Assembly (NCBI GenBank): GCA_035582835.1
Contig: JAYKAV010002948.1
Span: forward strand, 251,823 to 315,822
Reading direction: 5' to 3'
From: Phoebastria nigripes
Lineage: Eukaryota > Chordata > Aves > Procellariiformes > Diomedeidae
Length of the DNA: 64,000 nt
The translations under genes and the position numbers were made by a program. Numbering within the stretch: the first letter of the stretch is position 1; each line of letters opens with the position of its first letter. The notes beneath the pieces were generated by a model. The model did no database searches, was not told the DNA's origin, and saw only the letters and a program-made list of their open reading frames with translations. Positions 46,500 to 56,612 of the stretch are shown here, in pieces.

Positions 46500-48991
46500 G
46501 GTTGTGGCAGAGAGCATCACACTGCGCCTGTAACTAACACGGCCACAGCTGGTTTTTTGTTCAGCTGTGGGAGGGCAGAAGGGCGAGGATGCCATTTTCT
46601 GTATTCTGGGACTGAAAAAAGACCAATGATGATCAGTTACTGAGCTTCAAACCAAGGTGAATGCTTAATGAGAAACCTAATGCAGACCTTGAAATGAACA
46701 TTTGTGTTACTTACCTTAAACAGAGCAAGAGGCTATCAAAGATAAAGGAAGAATTAATGAACTATTTTGGGCTGAACCAGCCTTGCTGCTTCTGCAACAG
46801 CATCTTAATTTTAAAAAATAGCAGTTAAGAGGAGAGAAAAACACCTTTGCTGGGACCGGCTAGAACAGAGCAGTTTTTTCTTTGCTTTTTGAAGGAATAT
46901 CCGGTTAGATACCAGAGGCNCCCCAAAGAGAGGCAGCCTGGTAGCAACCTGTTGTTTCTCTTTGTTTCCTACATCTGCNGTGTTCTCTTTTTGACTTGGT
47001 TCAGTGTTTCCTGTTCTACCTGGGAAAGCTTGAGAGAGGCTACTGCAGTTGATTAATCTTTCCCTCTGTAAACTGGCAGGCTGTTGCTTATCCTCATCCA
47101 TTGTTAGGAGCTGCAGCACATCAGGTCCTATCATCTCAGAGAATCAGGAGTCCTAAAAAGACAGCTTTGCTCTTCTCCCTAAGTTACCACAGAGAAACAT
47201 TTTTCCCACTTGGATTAAGCAATATTTTCTTAGATTCTTTAATATTTGTTCCTTTGTGGGCATAACAAGGATTTTTTAAGACATAGATAAAAGCCTCTGT
47301 TGACTTTGGAGAAAAGAAGCACATGTTGTGCCAGAATTACCAAGAAGCAAATTTATAAAAGTATTTAGCTGTTTAAGTGTAGTTGTGATTCTTAGGCAGC
47401 ATCTGCTTTTTCTGGTGAAAAGTCATATCTTTCAAACTCCTAATCTTCTTCTTGTGTTCCTGCATTGCTCTTTGCACAGTCAAGTACAATAACCTAATGA
47501 ATTCTACAGAATCCTTTTTCATGCCAGTAGGAACACAATAAAAATACCTGCACAGAAGAGGTGAAATATACAGTAATGATGACTAGCCTAAGCAGATGGG
47601 GCCAGGCTCACTTCTGGTTTCATGGAAGACAATCAAATGTAGAATTACACTAGGATAATTAAGGTGCACACAGCTTCCAAGAATTTCCTTTAATGGAATG
47701 TTACTTAAGAAAAGCAAATTTACAGCAGATGCCAGTTAGAGCTAAGGAGAAGAAGATAATATAATGTAGTGGAGAAACATTAAGTGCATAGGTTGGTGGC
47801 ACATAACAACTGCATGTTAAAATGTTTTCTCAGTTTCGCCATATTAAAGCCACCTATAATCTCAACAATTCTCTGCCCAGAGGACTTCTGATAAGATTCT
47901 GTCAGACCTGCTGAGAAGTGTGAGAAGCCTAAAGCAATTTGACCCAGGGCCTGAAACAGCTCTTAGGGACCCTGCTCCCTCTAACTTTTATTTGGAGAGT
48001 GAGTGGCAGGCAATGAATTGCCAGAAGAAGTCCCAACTCTTCCACCAAGCACTGTTTCTGATCTTCAAAACCAGAAACAAAATCAGTACTGGCCTCACGC
48101 CCAGTGCACCCATATAAGGGACAAGAGAGGAACAGTGTTGGAAATCAGGATGTAGAGGGTTACTGAAATAACCCAGCAGAGTCATGAAGGGTGGGGAACA
48201 GTGTAAATCTTCTGAAGAAAAGAATACCTTGTCCTGGAGTAGAGGTCTCAAACCCCATCCAAACTGGCAGATCTAGCGGGATTTTTGCAATCCCTGGTCC
48301 AGATATGCATCCCCATAGCAGAGCTAGGCTTACACATGCACTGGTCCTCTCTCTTCTTGCATCTTTGTGCTGGGGGCAAACGCAGGAGCTCTGGGCAGCA
48401 CCAAGATCCAGCAAAGTCCCTGCCCTGGTTGAGGGCAGACCCACTGTGCAATGCAACAGGGACTTGTTGCTCAGCCCAACAGAATTTTCTCTAAATCACC
48501 TATCCAAACATGTAGGGGATTTAATCTTTGATATAAGTTCTCTGCAGATCCAAGCATACACCACTGCATAGATTGTGCTCGAGACTCATCAGACTCAGCT
48601 TTACTATGCAAAAGTGGTGACTTGAAGTATGTAAAAAATCTGCCATCATCATACAGTGACTGCAAGAAATAGGGCCAGACATATACCTGCAGTTACACTG
48701 GGCTTTCATAATCGCCTATTGTGACTCCTTCTGCCTAAGTGTACTGTTTAGTTGCTCTGCCATTCCATATAAGTGTGGAATCATTTCTTGTTACAAATAT
48801 TCTCTGACAGCTCTAAAACTAGTTCTGCTACTGACTATAATATCTTAGTTTGTCATATGGTCTACTTTTTACTTATTGATTTCCTTTTCTCAGGTTTATT
48901 AAAAACACATTTTAAAAGTGCATCATATTAGATTATCATTGAAAATACCTTTTATATTCATTTCATAATCACAGATTGAGAACATGAAGTA
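46500..48991. other. Unique non-coding DNA
   Basis: No exon or transposon recognised. Plus frames of up to 126 codons (48191-48571) overlap minus frames of similar length in a GC-richer patch and show no motif. If candidate exon D is real, the start of this block would be 3' UTR. Ns lie near 46920 and 46979. Confidence 0.5.
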
Positions 48992-49154
48992 GCACAGCCA
49001 GGTTGTGGAGTTTCCCTCCTTGGAGATATTCAAAACCCATCTGGACATTGTCCTGGGCAACCTGCTCTAGGTGGCCCTGCTTGAGCAGGAGGGGTTGGAC
49101 CAGATGACCTCCAGAGGTCCCTTCCAGTCTCAACCATTCTGCGATTCTATTCTA
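48992..49154 (+). mobile_element. CR1 3'-end fragment
   Basis: About 160 bases of CR1 3' UTR in sense orientation: ggttgtggagtttccctcct, then gatattcaaaacccatctgg, then gaccagatgacctccagagg, ending with a diverged octamer tail (attctgcg, attctatt). It is very severely 5'-truncated and better preserved than the fragment at 36.0 kb. Confidence 0.93.
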
Positions 49155-50504
49155 AAATTCAAATTCCCTTTAGGCTTTATCTGTAGAAATAATTCGGTAT
49201 GTCTTCTTGACATCTATTTGGTAATAGCACCAGTGAGACAGAAAACAGTTGATTTTCAGCCAGGGGAGGGAGTTACATTCTACAGACACATTGCTTTCCA
49301 TTTTCTATGCCTAGTTCTCGTTTTAGCTAGTGAACGAGTACAATGTGTTCAGCATGAATTTCAGTGAAGAACTGGAGAATTTTATTTTAGAAAATCTTTT
49401 CCAAATGCACTTATTTGCCTAACCATCCAATTTATTCTGATGTACTTTATCAGTCTCCTTTTTCTTTTTACATAATGACCATTCTAAAGCATTCCATGGC
49501 TTTTCTCAATAGACTAAAACGTGCCAGTGCTGCCTAGACTTTATACATCACCTATTTTTTATGGTTTTGTTTGTGTGTATGGTTTTTTGCTTTTAAAATG
49601 TGAGTTATTGTTTTTGTCAATATGTTCTTCCAGTGCTAGACATGGATTTTTAGAAGGATAATATAAAATGGCATAAACTTGTTTTGTTCTACATACTGTC
49701 TCCAAACAGAAAAAGAAATGACACTTACTTTTTTTTGTTTAGCACAACATATAATTTTAAAAATTGTTTCATTTTCATAATTATGTGTGTATGAATATTG
49801 TTATGTGTGTGTGTATCATACTGATATATTTTAGTACGTATTCATACTGATCTTTATATGTGCATGTATGCATACAATTATCATATGACTTAGGCATTTC
49901 ATGTTGAGGATTTAGAGCTAATTTTGCTATGTGTATCAGAACAGCTGATTACAGATAAAGTGAAGGTTTGTGAAATCTGGTGTATGTGATTTCATGTTAA
50001 TGGCATGTCCTTATTTTGATGTCCAGTTCCTCATTAGAGGAACATGAATTTATGACACATCTTTGATACTCTTCTGCTTTTCAGTCTTATCTATTTTCTA
50101 TGCAAATCTAAATGGCAAATGGGAGGATATAAGGGCATTTGCTGGTTTCAACAGAGAATAAAAATAATTTTGAAAGATGAAAACTCACTTTATCTTCAAC
50201 AAAGTAGAATGAACACATAGACAGAAAGAGTCTTTGGGGATAGGACCCATATGACCAAATACAGTTGTCTACTTGTGAGTTAGTTACCCTCTGCACTGTT
50301 TATAGTTGATGAAGATAATTAGGCACTTTTAACTGGGGTTCAATTCAGCATAAAGTAGAAGTTTAAAATAGATTGGGTGTATTGCATCCCAAAAGTTCCT
50401 GTTTGTTTCCAATTACTATAAAATGGCCCTTGGGTTCTTAGCGTAGGTGTAGGTATCTCTGTTGTAGGCATATAAAACTGGTTGAGATAGATCAACCTGA
50501 ACAA
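49155..50504. other. Unique AT-rich non-coding DNA
   Basis: Notably AT-rich, with short tg runs near 49795-49815. No exon or repeat family recognised before the CR1 starting near 50.5 kb. Confidence 0.55.
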
Positions 50505-52283
50505 AAGTGATAGAGGAGCCAACAAGGAGAGGTGCTCTGCTGGACCTCATACTCACAAACAAGAATGTATTGGGGATGTGAAGGTCAAAGGCAGCCTTGG
50601 CTGCAGTGACCATGAGATGGTGGAGTTGAGGATCCTGACAGGGGGGAGCAGGGCAAAAAGCAAGATCACAAGCCTGGACTTCAGGAGAGCAGACTTTGGC
50701 CTCTTCAGGGATCTGCTTGAAAGAGTCCCGTGGGATAAGGCCCTGAAGGGAAGCGAAGTCCAAGAAAGCTGGTTGATATTCAAGGATCACCACCTCCAAG
50801 CTCAAGAGCAGTCCAACCTAACAAGCAGGAAGTCAGGCAAACATGTCAGGAGGCCTGCATGGATGAACAAGGAGCTCCTGGCAAAACTCAAGCACAAAAA
50901 GGAAGCATACAGAAGGTGGAAGCCGGGAAAGGTAACCCAGGAGGAATACAGAAACACTGTCTGAGCACACAGAGATGGGGTTAGGAAAGCCAAAGCCCAA
51001 CTGGAGTGGAATCTGGTGAGGGATGTCAAAGGCAACAGAAAGGCTTCTGTAAGTACATAGGTGACAAAAGGAAGAGTAGGGAAAATGTGCGCCTGCTACT
51101 GAAAGGGGCAGGGGCCCTGGTGACACAGGACATGGAAAAGGCTGAGTGCCCTCTTCGCCTCAGTCTTTACTAGCAAGACCAGCCTTCAGAAATGCTAGGC
51201 CCTGAAGACCAAGGGAAAGTGAGGAAGATGTGCCCTTGGCCAAGGAGGATCACGTCAGGGAATACTTTAGCAAACTGGGCATAGATAAGTCTATGGGCCT
51301 TGATGGGATGCACCCACAAGTGCTGAGGTAGCTGGCTGATATCTTTACGAGGTCACTCTTGATAATCTTTGCGTGATTGTGGTGACTGGGAGAGGTGCCT
51401 GAGGACTGGAGGAAAGCAAATGTCACTCCTATCTTCAAGAAGGACAAGAAGGGAGGACCCAGGGAACTACAGGCCAGTCAACCTCATCTCAAACCCTGCA
51501 CAACTAACACTGGGAACCATTTCCATGCACATGATGGGCAAGAGGGTGATTGGGAGTAATCAGCATGGATTCACAAAGGGAAAGTCATGCTTGACCAACC
51601 TGATAAACATCTATGATGAGATGACTTGCTTGGTAGATGAAAGAAGAGCAGTGGATATTGTCTACTTTGCCTTCAGGAAGGCTTTCGACACCAGCTCCCA
51701 TAGCATCCTCATAAAGAAGCTGATGAATTATGGGCCAAATGAGCAGACAGTGAGGTGGACTGAAATCGGCTGAACAACCAAAAGAGTGCTGGTCAGTGGT
51801 ACAAAGTCTAGTTGGAGGCCAGGAGGTGTACCCCAGGGGTCAATACTAGGTGCAATCCTGTTCAACATCTTCATTAATGATCTGGATGATAGGGCAGAAT
51901 GTACCCTTAGCAAGTTTTCAGGTGACACAAAACTGGCAGGAGTGGGTGATACCCCAGCGGGTCATGCTGCCATCCTGAGGGACCTGGACAGGCTGGAGAA
52001 ATAGGCAGACAGGAACCTCATACAGTTCAAAAAAAGAAAGTGCCAAGTCCTGTGGCTGGGAAGGAACAACCCCCCACACATGCTGGGGATCAAATGGCTA
52101 GAAAGCAGTTTTGCAGAAAAGGACCTGAGGGTCCTGGTGGACACCAAGTTGAACATGAGCCAGCGAAGGGCCACTAAAATGACTAAGGGACTGGAGTATT
52201 GCTCCTGTGAGGAACGGCTGAGAGAGCTGAGACTGTTTAGCCTAGAGAAGAGAAGGTTATTGTCAATGTGTACAAATACCTGA
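50505..52283 (+). pseudogene. CR1 ORF2 remnant with both catalytic motifs damaged
   Basis: Pieces of the CR1 endonuclease/reverse transcriptase. The first open piece (50578-50964) carries GCSDHEMVELRIL and LDFRRADFGLFRDLL, the endonuclease C-terminus and linker. The second (51369-51773) carries NYRPVNLIS, QHGFTKGKSCLTNL and motif A, where the catalytic aspartate position reads alanine (YFAFRKAFD, Ala at 51669-51671). The third (51786-52004) carries [20 protein letters not shown] and motif C as FSGD (51915-51926) instead of FADD. The fourth (52080-52283) covers AEKDLRVLVDTKLNMSQ and then skips, by a deletion, straight to RRATKMTKGLEYCS. It is therefore inactive through frameshifts, stops and substitution of two catalytic positions. 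Confidence 0.9.
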
Positions 52284-52604
52284 AGGAAGGGTACAAAGAA
52301 GATGGAGCCAGGCTCTTTTGAGTGGTGCCCAGTGACAGGACAAGAGGCAATGTGCACAAACTGAAGTAAAGGAGGCTCTGTCTGAACATCAGGAAACACT
52401 TTTTTACTGTGAGGGTCACTGAGCACTGGCACAGGTTGCGCAGAGAGGTTGTGGAGTCTCCCTCCTTGGAGATATTCAAAAGCCATATGGACATGGTCCT
52501 GGGCAGCCAGATCTAGGTGAGCCTGCTTGAGCAGGGGGGTTGGACAAGATAATCTCCAGAGGTCCCTTCTAACCTCAACCATTCAGTAATTCTGTGGTTC
52601 TGTG
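50505..52604 (+). mobile_element. CR1 non-LTR retrotransposon, 5'-truncated in the endonuclease
   Basis: About 2.1 kb of CR1 in sense orientation. It begins inside the end of the ORF2 endonuclease domain (a block like RRGALLDLILTNK, in shifted frame near 50515), continues through the linker and reverse transcriptase, and ends in the 3' UTR with degraded octamers (attcagta, attctgtg, gttctgtg at 52581-52604). Frameshifts and stops split ORF2 into at least four pieces. The attctgtg type of tail matches the copy at 60.9-63.8 kb and differs from the attctatg tail of the 53.2 kb copy, so at least two CR1 subfamilies are present. Confidence 0.95.
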
Positions 52605-53161
52605 AACCAACCCTCAGTTGTTGTGATTCCCAACTTCTTGCTTGCTGGGGCTACATACCAGGAACGCTTCACTGGGGATACATGCCACAAACACTTTGGT
52701 TCTTCCAGAACCCTGAAACCTAGTGGAAAGGCAGGACACTCACAAATTCCCNGGTTGAGAAGCTGTGTCATTGTACCCCAGGAGAGAAGCAGTTAGAGCA
52801 GACTACACAGGAGAGTAAAATATTGTGAGGATGTGAGGGCGATCTGGCTGCGACATCTGTCACCCCATTGATCGCCAGGGTTGATTCGACTGATCTGGCT
52901 GGCTAGGCAGGTGTCCCCTTCCTCCCTCACCACTCCATGTGTGTCCCTCCCAAAGCTGCATGTTTGGTCAAAGAGGATGACCTTCCCGATAGAGACAACA
53001 CCAATAGAGATGTACCATTCATTGGTCAAGGGTATATGGTAGCTGCGCTCCCCTGCTAGAACCTCCAAACAAGCTTAAGGTCCATTTGTAGGAGAACGTA
53101 GGGTAGTCAAGCTTCCAAGACTGCAGACACATCCAAGTGAGGCACTGCATGGGGCAGTCTG
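52605..53161 (-). other. Sequence between two CR1 copies; possible decayed LTR
   Basis: On the minus strand this stretch has a 91-codon open frame (53068-52793) of mixed, protein-like composition, with no family I recognise. The same strand carries two CCAAT-type boxes near 53030 and 53000, and a stretch ending cctgtgtagtctgctctaac followed by tggggtacaatgacac. That would fit a decayed LTR whose U5 end lies near 52770, but no clear AATAAA, terminal repeat or target duplication is seen. It may simply be unique sequence. One N lies at 52752. Confidence 0.25.
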
Positions 53162-53187
53162 GAAAAAAAAAAATAAAAAAAAAAAAA
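53162..53187. repeat. A-rich tract at a CR1 5' junction
   Basis: Twenty-six bases of As broken by a single T, directly before CR1 sequence begins with gcagacaacaccaag. Confidence 0.85.
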
Positions 53188-53983
53188 GCAGACAACACCA
53201 AGCTGAGTGGTGCTGTTGACACACCTGAGGGACGGGATGCCATCCGGAGGGACCTGGACAAGCTCGGGAAGTGGACCTGTGTGAACCTCATGAGGTTCAA
53301 CAAGTTAAGTGCAAGGTCCTGCATCTGGGTCGGGGCAACCCCCGGTATCAGTACAGGCTGGGGGATGAAGGGATTGAGAGCAGCCCTGCCGAGAAGGACT
53401 TGGGGGTCCTGGTGGATGAAAAGCTGGACATGAGACGACAATGTGCGCTCGCAGCCCAGAAGGCCAACCGTATCCTGGGCTGCATCAAAAGAAGCGTGGC
53501 CAGCAGGTCAAGGGAAGTGATTCTGCCCCTCTACTCTGCTCTGGTGAGACCCCACCTGGAGTACTGAGTCTAGCTCTGGAGCCCTCAGCACAAGACATGG
53601 ACCTGTTGGAGTGGGTCCAGAGGAGGGCCACGAAAATGATCAGGGGGATGGAACACCTCTCCTATGAAGAATGGCTGAGAGAGTTGGGGTTGTTCAGCCT
53701 GGACAAGAGAAGGCTTCCGGGAGACGTTATTGCAGGCTTTCAGTACTTAAAGGGGGCTTATAAGAAAGATGGGGACAAACTTTTTAGCAGGGTCTGTTGC
53801 GACAGGACAAGGGATAATGGTTTTAAACTAAGAGAGGGTAGATTTAGACTAGATATAAGGAAGAAATTTTTTATGCTGAGGGTGGTGAAACACTGGAGCA
53901 GGTTGCCCAGAGAGGTGGTAGATGCCCCATCCCTGGAAGCACTCAAGGTCAGGTTGGACGGGACTCTGAGTAACCTGATCTAG
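53188..53983 (+). pseudogene. CR1 ORF2 C-terminal remnant
   Basis: Encodes only the end of CR1 reverse transcriptase: the palm after motif C, the thumb and the C-terminal region. It opens with [19 protein letters not shown], so the second aspartate of the FADD motif reads asparagine and the phenylalanine is lost to the truncation. A frameshift near 53300 (after LMRFNK) moves to a second frame with [14 protein letters not shown] and [21 protein letters not shown] stop after HLEY (near 53566) and another shift lead to the last piece (53441-53983) with VQRRATKMIRGMEHLSYEEW, CCDRTRDNGFKLREGRFRLD and HWSRLPREVVDAPSLEAL. It has no ORF1, endonuclease or motif A and is inactive. Confidence 0.92.
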
Positions 53984-54079
53984 TTGAAGATGTCCCTGCC
54001 CATGGCAGGGGGGTTGGACTAGATGACCTTTAAAAGGTCCCTTCCAATCCAAACTATTCTATGATTCTATGATTCTATG
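53188..54079 (+). mobile_element. CR1 non-LTR retrotransposon, 5'-truncated at motif C
   Basis: About 890 bases of CR1 in sense orientation, starting exactly at the reverse transcriptase motif C block and ending with three perfect attctatg octamers (54056-54079). The 5' end abuts an A-rich tract. Of the plus-strand copies here it looks the youngest: its longest open piece keeps 180 codons and the tail is perfect. Confidence 0.96.
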
Positions 54080-55527
54080 ATTTGGCAATGATTAAAGCAT
54101 ATGCAGAAAGGAAAACCTTCATGAGCCTACGCAAATGATTCAGGCTGTTGTCATATGAATAACAGTAAACTCTGGGGAAGGAGAAGGTCTGTTGAGATTG
54201 AATTCCCACTTCTTCACATATGCTAGTGAAGGGACTACCTCACTGGTAGTCTTTCCTTGGTTAAAATCATGTTTTCTGTTCTCTGTGCCACCGAGTAGCA
54301 AGAGCGTTTCTTCTCTATCATACTGCTTGCCTGTAACTAATGTATGAAATGAGGTGTTTTGAATGGGGGTGGTGAAAATCTCCAGCTAAGAGATGGAGGC
54401 AGGGTCCTCACTTTATGAACGCTGTGCTGTTTGCGAGGGAAAAGAGTTGACTCCACAAAATCAGTGCCCTTATCTGCTTGAGAAGTTTTCATCTCTCTGT
54501 GTCTTTCATGTCTAACATGGAAGGTTGTAGGCTAAATTGCCCAAAAAGCTGGTATCCAATTAGGAAGATTTCTGCACTGATGAATCTCTTACAGGTCAAC
54601 AAAATCAAATGCTGGACTAGTGTTGGACCAGTCATGTTGCTACCTCACCTGTGAGTGTTTCGGGGATATTAGTGGAGCATGAGAGCAACTGGCTCTTATT
54701 GCAAGATGAGGCAGGAAGGCCAGAATGAAGAGAGAGAAAAAGGGCTGTTGGACCCTGTCTTGTGCATCTGGTGATGGAAAAATTGGATGATTGCTTTTCA
54801 AGGCCTGCAGTCTGTTTTAACTGCAACTGAAAAAAGCATTATGTTTCTAGGCACAAAAAAGATTTTTTTCATGGCAAAAATGGTTAATATTGTAACAAAG
54901 ACAGCGGAAAGTCAATTGTGATCTTTTGAAGAGCTGTGACTTAAATTCAGAAAATAAGGAAGTGAATCCCGTTCCTAAGCATAACTCTCAACATACCCTC
55001 ACTGAAAAGCAATATTCCCCACCTCCACAGAACTGCAGCAATACCTGTATGAATAACCTACTAGCAGGTAATCATCCCATACCAAAGAGACATCACAGGC
55101 AGTATTGCATGACTATGTATAAATGCAGAATACAGTCCCCTTCAAGATATGTTTCACCTTACTCCAATGTGAGACACTTTCCAAGGATATAGCAACAGAA
55201 GGCCCTCCAGACACCTTGCAGCCAGTCAGTGCTGCCCTTTCTATGCACTTTTCTAAGGTCTACCCTGACAGCCAGCTTTCAGAGAATGGGAGATGGGCAC
55301 AACCATGTGCCAACCATTGACGCACTTCCACTGCCAGGCAGCAGATGATGAACATCACAACAGGATCACAACCGTGGGTTTGCACCAAGCTGCTTCTGGT
55401 CTAAATGTTAGGATTGAATCAGTGATGCTAAAAGGCCAGCCTGAGGCTTCAAACAGTTCAATTATTACTGGAAGAAAATAAAGTTTTACTGTGTTTGCAT
55501 GCTTGTTTTTCCTTAGTTATGCAAGTA

Positions 55528-55593
55528 ATTTTCCAGATTTTTCAGGCATGTTTGCAAGGAATTTTCCAGATTTCTCAGGCATGTTTGCAAGTA
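55528..55593. repeat. 33-bp tandem duplication
   Basis: A 33-base unit beginning attttccagattt is present twice in a row (55528-55560 and 55561-55593) with two differences. The unit length is a multiple of three, so a plus frame across it repeats 11 codons, but no gene context supports coding. Confidence 0.9.
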
Positions 55594-55743
55594 TCCACTG
55601 ATGCAATGTCGAAGGCATACGTCTTAAAACTTATGGTTGCCATGATGAAGTCATGTAAAAAAGATCAGTTCTGCCAATTCATTTAACTGTCCTTTTGTGT
55701 GTGAGCGTATATTCCTATTAAACAGCTCTTTTTTTCTTTTTTT

Positions 55744-55745
<2 letters not shown>

Positions 55746-55779
<34 letters not shown>
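55746..55779. repeat. Poly(T) tract, 34 bases
   Basis: Thirty-four consecutive Ts, with further T-rich sequence upstream from about 55729. This is long for a bird genome, where A-tailed retrocopies are few. No retrocopy sequence is recognisable on either side. Confidence 0.9.
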
Positions 55780-55782
<3 letters not shown>

Positions 55783-56471
55783 TGCACTGGTTAAGCTGTG
55801 TTTGTGGTAAGCTCCTATTTGGCCTCTCCTCACCTTATATTCATTATTCTAAACATAGGTGTACAGGTTTTTGGTCTTTAAGTAGATCTGTGAGGCATTT
55901 GCAGTGAAAGCGTATATCATCCTTTGGGGTGGCATATGAAAAAATAATTTGTTCTTATACAAATGCTAGTAGGTGACAATATTTTGTATTACTGGAATGG
56001 TAGTTTTCAGTAGTGCCTCTCATGAGCCTGCAATAATTTAGATCAATGCCTTCAGGCTTTAAGTTTGACCTGTACCTTCAGTCTAGATCTGTATGTTAGC
56101 TTGGGATTCAGGGCTGAATCCAAACTCCCTAATTGTCCCTGGTGCTTATAAATTAGCACTCACTTTGTGGAGAACAAATGGCTGGCTGGGCAGGGAGTCT
56201 GAGGCACAGGCTTGGCCCTGAAACAGGGAGGGGGTATCCCTTCAGACCATTCAGCTTTGAGAGCTGGAGTCCATAATCAGACATAGATATTAAAAAAAGG
56301 CAGTATGCATCCTGGTGCTCATATTTCCCCTCTTTAAGTGAACAGTTTTCTTTTTGCAACTCAGAAAGCATACCCTTTATTCATTCTTCTTTTTTGCTGT
56401 GTGTTTAGTGTTGGGACTTAGCTAAGGATGGTTCTCTCAGTTTACAAGAAAGTCCATTTTTTCTTAAGGAT

Positions 56472-56500
56472 TTTTGTTTGTTTGTTTGTTTGTTTGTTTG
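56472..56500. repeat. (GTTT)n microsatellite, about 7 units
   Basis: Seven tandem tttg/gttt units without interruption, followed by caggctg. Confidence 0.9.
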
Positions 56501-56582
56501 CAGGCTGTTTCCCCCATTCCCTGCACACATTCTCCTATCAAACAGGCAGGGTGCACTGAAGTCATCATACTGTGAGTGTGGG

Positions 56583-56612
56583 ATTAGGGTTAAAGGGACT
56601 AGGGTTAAAGGG
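56583..56612. repeat. 15-bp duplication containing TTAGGG-like sequence
   Basis: attagggttaaaggg (56583-56597) is followed directly by actagggttaaaggg (56598-56612), one base different. It contains single telomere-like hexamers but no run of them. Confidence 0.8.

Noticed and set aside
51962..52582. 206-codon minus-strand open frame
   Set aside because: Antisense shadow of CR1 reverse transcriptase and 3' UTR.
56583..56612. Interstitial telomere repeat
   Set aside because: Only isolated ttaggg-like hexamers inside a 15-bp duplication; no run of (TTAGGG)n.
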